From NCBI GenBank assembly GCA_023091735.1, contig JALKBU010000036.1:56650-120649 (forward strand): a DNA stretch of 64,000 nt, written 5' to 3'. Under the pieces are notes generated by a model. It saw nothing but the letters and a program-made list of their open reading frames with translations, had not been told where the DNA came from and ran no database searches. A program made the position numbers and the translations under genes. This document shows positions 61,248-64,000 of the stretch, piece by piece. The stretch is from Trichomonas tenax (lineage: Eukaryota > Parabasalia > Trichomonadida > Trichomonadidae). Position 1 is the stretch's first letter, and each line of letters opens with the position of its first letter.

Positions 61248-62201
61248 ATGATTTCGCCAATTCGTTCCCTTTGCTTCAACGATGACCACGAAACATTTAC
61301 GATAGTTCTACCGTCACAGTACAGAGTTTTCAGATGCGATCCTTTCGGAATGATTTTGGGCCGAGAAATGGAAGAATATTCACTTGGGCAAGTTGCCACT
61401 TACGATGGATACAGATTTCTCGCGTTAACTGGATCTCCATCGCCACCTGACTTCAATAGCAAATGCATTAAGATATTTGATCACTCTACCGGACAAGTAA
61501 AATTTGAGCACCAATTTACCGATCATATTCTCTCAATGAAACTCGGTGATGGAATAGTTGTCATAAATATGCACTGCCGCATTGAGATATGGAATACAAA
61601 CACAAAAGAATTGTTTAATGCCTTTGATATTGGATTAAATGTACACTGTCCAATTACAGTCAGTCCAGACTCAAAGGCAATCATCTGCAGTGGACAGGAT
61701 GATAAAAAGATTTGTCTTTGCACAAATATTCGCGAAAGAAATATTAGTAAAAGAAATTGCAACCTTGAAGAGAAAGGATATTCGATTTCTCTCGTTGCAT
61801 ACAATAGAATCGGATCTTTATTCGCTGTAGGAACGTTTTGTGGCGAAAAAATCTACATTTTTGATTCACATATGGTAAATTGCATCACAACACTCGAGCG
61901 TGGAAATTCTGGTGATATCATTCAAACAGCAGACTTCTCTCCAAACGATAATTACCTTGCAAGCTGTTCTAAAGACGGAGAAGTCCGCGTTTTCGATATA
62001 AGAAAGACTTCACGCGATGCAAGTTTTCTTCAAGCCCCAATAGCTAAGACCAAGCTTACTTCTGTTACAATGCCACGTATCTGTTGGATGAGGAATGATA
62101 TAATCGGTGTTACATCTCTTGAAGGAGATTTCTATAAGTTAACACTGAAAGAAGATAACTTAACATTCGAAGTATCTCCATTCCTCAAAAGAACCGATTA
62201 A
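61248..62201 (+). CDS. PROPPIN (Atg18/WIPI-like) autophagy beta-propeller
   Basis: The 317-aa WD-repeat protein follows the PROPPIN layout: SLCFNDDHETFTI...YRVFRCDP at the start (WIPI: RFNQD...F.VYNCDP), CIKIFDHSTGQV, and SGDIIQTADFSPNDNYLASC followed by S.DGEVRVFD. PROPPINs bind PI3P on autophagosome and endosome membranes through an (F/L)RRG motif. Here the motif is LERG at 216-219, with the first arginine replaced by glutamate. The protein is compact and lacks the long loops of yeast Atg18, most like WIPI3/4. Confidence 0.75.
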   Translation: MISPIRSLCFNDDHETFTIVLPSQYRVFRCDPFGMILGREMEEYSLGQVATYDGYRFLALTGSPSPPDFNSKCIKIFDHSTGQVKFEHQFTDHILSMKLGDGIVVINMHCRIEIWNTNTKELFNAFDIGLNVHCPITVSPDSKAIICSGQDDKKICLCTNIRERNISKRNCNLEEKGYSISLVAYNRIGSLFAVGTFCGEKIYIFDSHMVNCITTLERGNSGDIIQTADFSPNDNYLASCSKDGEVRVFDIRKTSRDASFLQAPIAKTKLTSVTMPRICWMRNDIIGVTSLEGDFYKLTLKEDNLTFEVSPFLKRTD

Positions 62202-62336
62202 ATTGTTTTATATTTTCTGGAACTGCTAATTTTTACTTTGATTAAGATTTTTGACAATGTAAAATCAAAACGTCAAAATTATTATTTTGATTTAAAACAT
62301 GTTCTCTTATGCTATTACAAATTTCCAAACTGTCCA

Positions 62337-62464
62337 TTAGTAGTATACAGAGTGTGATTTTTTGGGATAGTCCAAATTTTTTGTCCAAACCCCAAAAACT
62401 TCCACTCTGAGAATATCCAAAACTATAATTTTCCCAAAATTCATATTATAACAATTTTCCTATC
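62337..62464 (-). repeat. Dispersed element B (inverted relative of 39506-39629)
   Basis: The minus strand repeats element A from ATAGGAAAATTG through GTTTTGGATATTCTCAGA to CTGTATACTACT. Its central palindrome is imperfect here, with mismatched arms around TTTGGACAAAAAATTTGG. Confidence 0.75.
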
Positions 62465-62624
62465 ATTTATATCAAAATCTCAATAATTCTTATAATTTGT
62501 TATTAAAATGTATTGTTTAATTAATAATCTAAATTCTTATTGTTATGATTTAAATTTGTAAAAATAAAACATATTTTTATATATTATGAAAAAATTAATA
62601 TATTTTTTCTTCTAATAAATTATT

Positions 62625-62882
62625 ATGATAACAACTCAAAATCTTCTTAATTTAACACAGGAACAATTTAACGAAATTTTCATTGGTGGTAATCCTAAAG
62701 TAGATGATGAAGAAAATGTTAAATATAAATTATATACTATTTATAAAAATCTTTTGAAAATTACCGGATGTGCTCATGAAAATATTTCTGAACTAAAACG
62801 TGCTAAGAAAAATAAAGTTATAACTATCTTAAATAATATCATATTGAAACTTAACGAATGTGATTTGGTGTTACACGCTTGA
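62625..62882 (+). CDS. Small 85-aa protein, unknown
   Basis: The frame begins with ATG and encodes a helical, Asn/Lys/Ile-rich protein (LLNLTQEQFNEIFIGGNP, later ELKRAKKNKVITILNNIILK). No family is recognised. Codon use is even more AT-biased than in the rest of the window. It is followed 37 bases later by a GC-rich hairpin and belongs to the atypical right-end module. Confidence 0.5.
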   Translation: MITTQNLLNLTQEQFNEIFIGGNPKVDDEENVKYKLYTIYKNLLKITGCAHENISELKRAKKNKVITILNNIILKLNECDLVLHA

Positions 62883-62918
62883 TTTATTCTTGAAATATAC
62901 AACTATAGTTAGTAATAA

Positions 62919-62962
62919 GATGTTCGCATTCGCCATGTCTTCGCCACGGCTCTGCGAACATC
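62919..62962. terminator. Hairpin after the 85-aa gene
   Basis: GATGTTCGCA (62919-62928) pairs perfectly with TGCGAACATC (62953-62962). The 24-base interior can pair further (GCC with GGC). It stands in otherwise AT-rich DNA just downstream of a stop codon, so a transcript-end or processing role is plausible but unproven. Confidence 0.5.
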
Positions 62963-63065
62963 ATTTTATATAATTACTGAAGTTCACAAATTATAAAAAC
63001 AATATTTATAAGTTCATAAGTTATTAATAGTATATATTTACACATTAGAGTTATTAGTACAAGCT

Positions 63066-63170
63066 AGGGTCCCCATGTAGAGAATAAAATTTTCATTTCT
63101 TACAAAAATAACGTTATTTTTGATTTTAAAACTAATGACTATATAAAATCTATTCAGTTTTTTTAAAAAT
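63066..63170. repeat. Non-coding direct repeat, copy 1
   Basis: About 105 bp from GGGTCC..CATGTAG through TTTCATTTCTT, AACGTTATT and GATTTTAAAACTAATGACTA to TATAAAATC. Copy 2 is at 63641-63745 in the same orientation, with most positions identical. Confidence 0.85.
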
Positions 63171-63246
63171 AATTTTTGACTAACTAACTAAGAAAAGAAA
63201 GCGAAAGGATTTATGAGTTAAGAAATTTGAAAAATAATTTTAGTGG

Positions 63247-63549
63247 TTATTCTGATTTCTTTTCTTCTTCCTGCTTTTTCTTTTCTTCCTCTTCTTTCTT
63301 CTTAGCTTCTTCCTTCATTCTTTTTGCGATCCACCTCGGATTCTTCTGTCGACCAGCAGCAAGTGCTGCTAATTGTTTTTCTGTACACTTACATTTAGGC
63401 TTAACTGGTTTATTTTCTAAGGATGTAAGTCCTTCATCAGCTTGTTCAGTCTTTTTAGACTTTCTTGTTTTCGTTGTTGCTTTGAGTTCATTTAATATTT
63501 CTTCCTTTAATGTCGATTTCAGAGTTTCGAAGTAGTTAGTAATAAACAT
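63247..63549 (-). CDS. Lysine-rich small protein, 100 aa
   Basis: A highly charged protein: an amphipathic N-terminal helix (FETLKSTLKEEILNELK), a basic CKCTEKQLAALAAGR and PRWIAKRMKEEAKKK stretch, and a Lys/Glu-only coiled tail. The KCTEKQLAALAAGR part has the look of a DNA- or virion-associated basic segment, but no family can be named. The ATG lies inside the left arm of the hairpin at 63545-63589. Confidence 0.5.
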   Translation of the reverse strand: MFITNYFETLKSTLKEEILNELKATTKTRKSKKTEQADEGLTSLENKPVKPKCKCTEKQLAALAAGRQKNPRWIAKRMKEEAKKKEEEEKKKQEEEKKSE

Positions 63550-63589
63550 TTCGCACTATGTCGACTGCGCCGACATATTGCGAAATGTT
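63545..63589. promoter_or_regulatory. Large hairpin overlapping a start codon
   Basis: AACATTTCGCA pairs with TGCGAAATGTT (11 bases). After a single mismatched C/T pair, TATGTCG pairs with CGACATA (7 bases) around a 7-base loop. On the minus strand the ATG of the 100-aa gene is at the base of this structure, so the transcript could hide its start codon or the DNA could form a binding site. Confidence 0.6.
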
Positions 63590-63640
63590 AGTAATGTGAC
63601 ACTTTACTCGTCATACCTTGTCAGAGTCAGTGATGCATAC

Positions 63641-63745
63641 TTGGGTCCTCCCATGTAGGGATTAAATTTTTCATTTCTTTCAAAACAAACGTTATTATTG
63701 ATTTTAAAACTAATGACTATATAAAATCCGATCAGTTTTAAATTT
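63641..63745. repeat. Non-coding direct repeat, copy 2
   Basis: Partner of 63066-63170. On the minus strand it ends about 95 bases upstream of the ATG of the 100-aa gene and contains GATTTTATATAGTCATTAG, so it may be a promoter-like module (TATA-like and TCATTA). Confidence 0.85.
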
Positions 63746-63808
63746 ATTTTATCATTTATGTTATCATGTGTGACTTAAAACTATGTCAAGGTGAAGGGGG
63801 CTACGCCT

Positions 63809-63821
63809 GGCGCAATGCGCC
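63809..63821. terminator. GC hairpin after the fibre-like gene
   Basis: GGCGCA and TGCGCC around a single A, 56 bases downstream of the stop of the partial minus-strand gene. It is the third GC-rich hairpin within 900 bases. Confidence 0.4.
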
Positions 63822-63876
63822 TGAGATCTCACCCGAAAACTCACCTATGACAAAAATAATTTTAACATAAACATAT

Positions 63877-64000
63877 TTAATAAACCCTATACCACGTGTA
63901 AACAGTAATGTATGGAGGCATGTAATCAGTACCTGAACCAGTGTCGGCAGTGTTTCCGTAAACTGAATGGATGTGGCTTCCTGCATGATCAATGATTAAA
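63877..64000 (-). CDS. C-terminus of a phage/virus tail-fibre-like protein, partial
   Basis: The minus strand enters the window in an open frame and ends at TAA (63877-63879). The last 40 residues include DHAGSHIHSV, then GSGTDYMPPYITVYTWYRVY. The H-x-H pair followed by MPPY-x-x-VY-x-W is the closing motif of receptor-binding fibre or collar proteins of phages and of some large eukaryotic DNA viruses and Mavericks. Most of the gene lies beyond position 64000. Confidence 0.6.
   Translation of the reverse strand, partial: LIIDHAGSHIHSVYGNTADTGSGTDYMPPYITVYTWYRVY

Noticed and set aside
39506..62464. A 23-kb transposon bounded by the two inverted hairpin elements
   Set aside because: The interval carries ordinary conserved cellular genes (Psf1, TM2, PROPPIN) and no transposase; two independent small insertions explain it better.
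1..64000. CRISPR arrays, bacterial operons, Shine-Dalgarno sites
   Set aside because: None present; tandem repeats here have no spacers and the genome is eukaryotic.

Overview
The window looks like nuclear DNA of an anaerobic trichomonad protist (Trichomonas/Tritrichomonas type). It is AT-rich, all about 27 credible protein genes are uninterrupted, and intergenic regions are short. Many genes carry a TCACTTTT-type initiator a few to about 30 bases before the ATG, as expected of the trichomonad Inr (TCA-Py-T/A). Degraded BspA-like leucine-rich-repeat genes, a lineage hallmark, occur in three places. The ribosomal protein is eukaryotic L27a/uL15. The exact species cannot be fixed from the sequence alone.

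Layout. 1-2.5 kb: gene-free, bounded by a 169-bp inverted repeat, with a GC-rich block and a 31-bp tandem repeat. 2.5-8.4 kb (minus strand): a small PDI with an ER-retention-like tail, a coiled-coil protein, and Rictor (TORC2). 8.4-10.9 kb: gene desert and BspA wreckage. 10.9-18.2 kb (minus): a MATH-like protein, a multi-GAF protein, and Mon2. 18.8-30.4 kb: Sec12-like protein, ribosomal L27a, an importin-beta-like solenoid, a degenerate tRNA-Ala, an L-type lectin and several unknowns. 30.6-37.2 kb: nicastrin, a nucleoplasmin-fold candidate, and UDP-glucose:glycoprotein glucosyltransferase. 37.4-52.6 kb: a reticulon-like membrane protein, two TM2-domain paralogues, coiled-coil and ankyrin proteins, GINS subunit Psf1 and an HMG-box-like protein. 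54.3-57.3 kb: a Sfi1-like protein. 57.4-61.0 kb: a pseudogene graveyard with a 37-bp satellite. 61.2-62.2 kb: a PROPPIN (Atg18/WIPI). 62.6-64.0 kb: a different kind of DNA, with small ORFs, GC-rich hairpins, duplicated non-coding blocks and the C-terminus of a virus-like fibre protein. It is probably the edge of an integrated Maverick-like or other viral element.

Functional themes. An unusual share of the genes serve the secretory pathway: PDI, Sec12, L-type lectin, UGGT, nicastrin, Mon2, reticulon-like. TOR and autophagy (Rictor, PROPPIN) and replication (Psf1) are also represented. There is no sign of operons; adjacent genes are often divergent and share very short promoters, in one case only 16 bp between the two ATGs.

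Two regulatory signals recur: the TCACTTTT initiator, and a second motif TTTTGAC(A/G)(T/C/A)GTAAA that often sits in inverted pairs. Start codons were chosen as the first ATG after the initiator; longer reading frames that begin at GTG or TTG were trimmed. All identifications come from reading motifs by eye, not from database searches.
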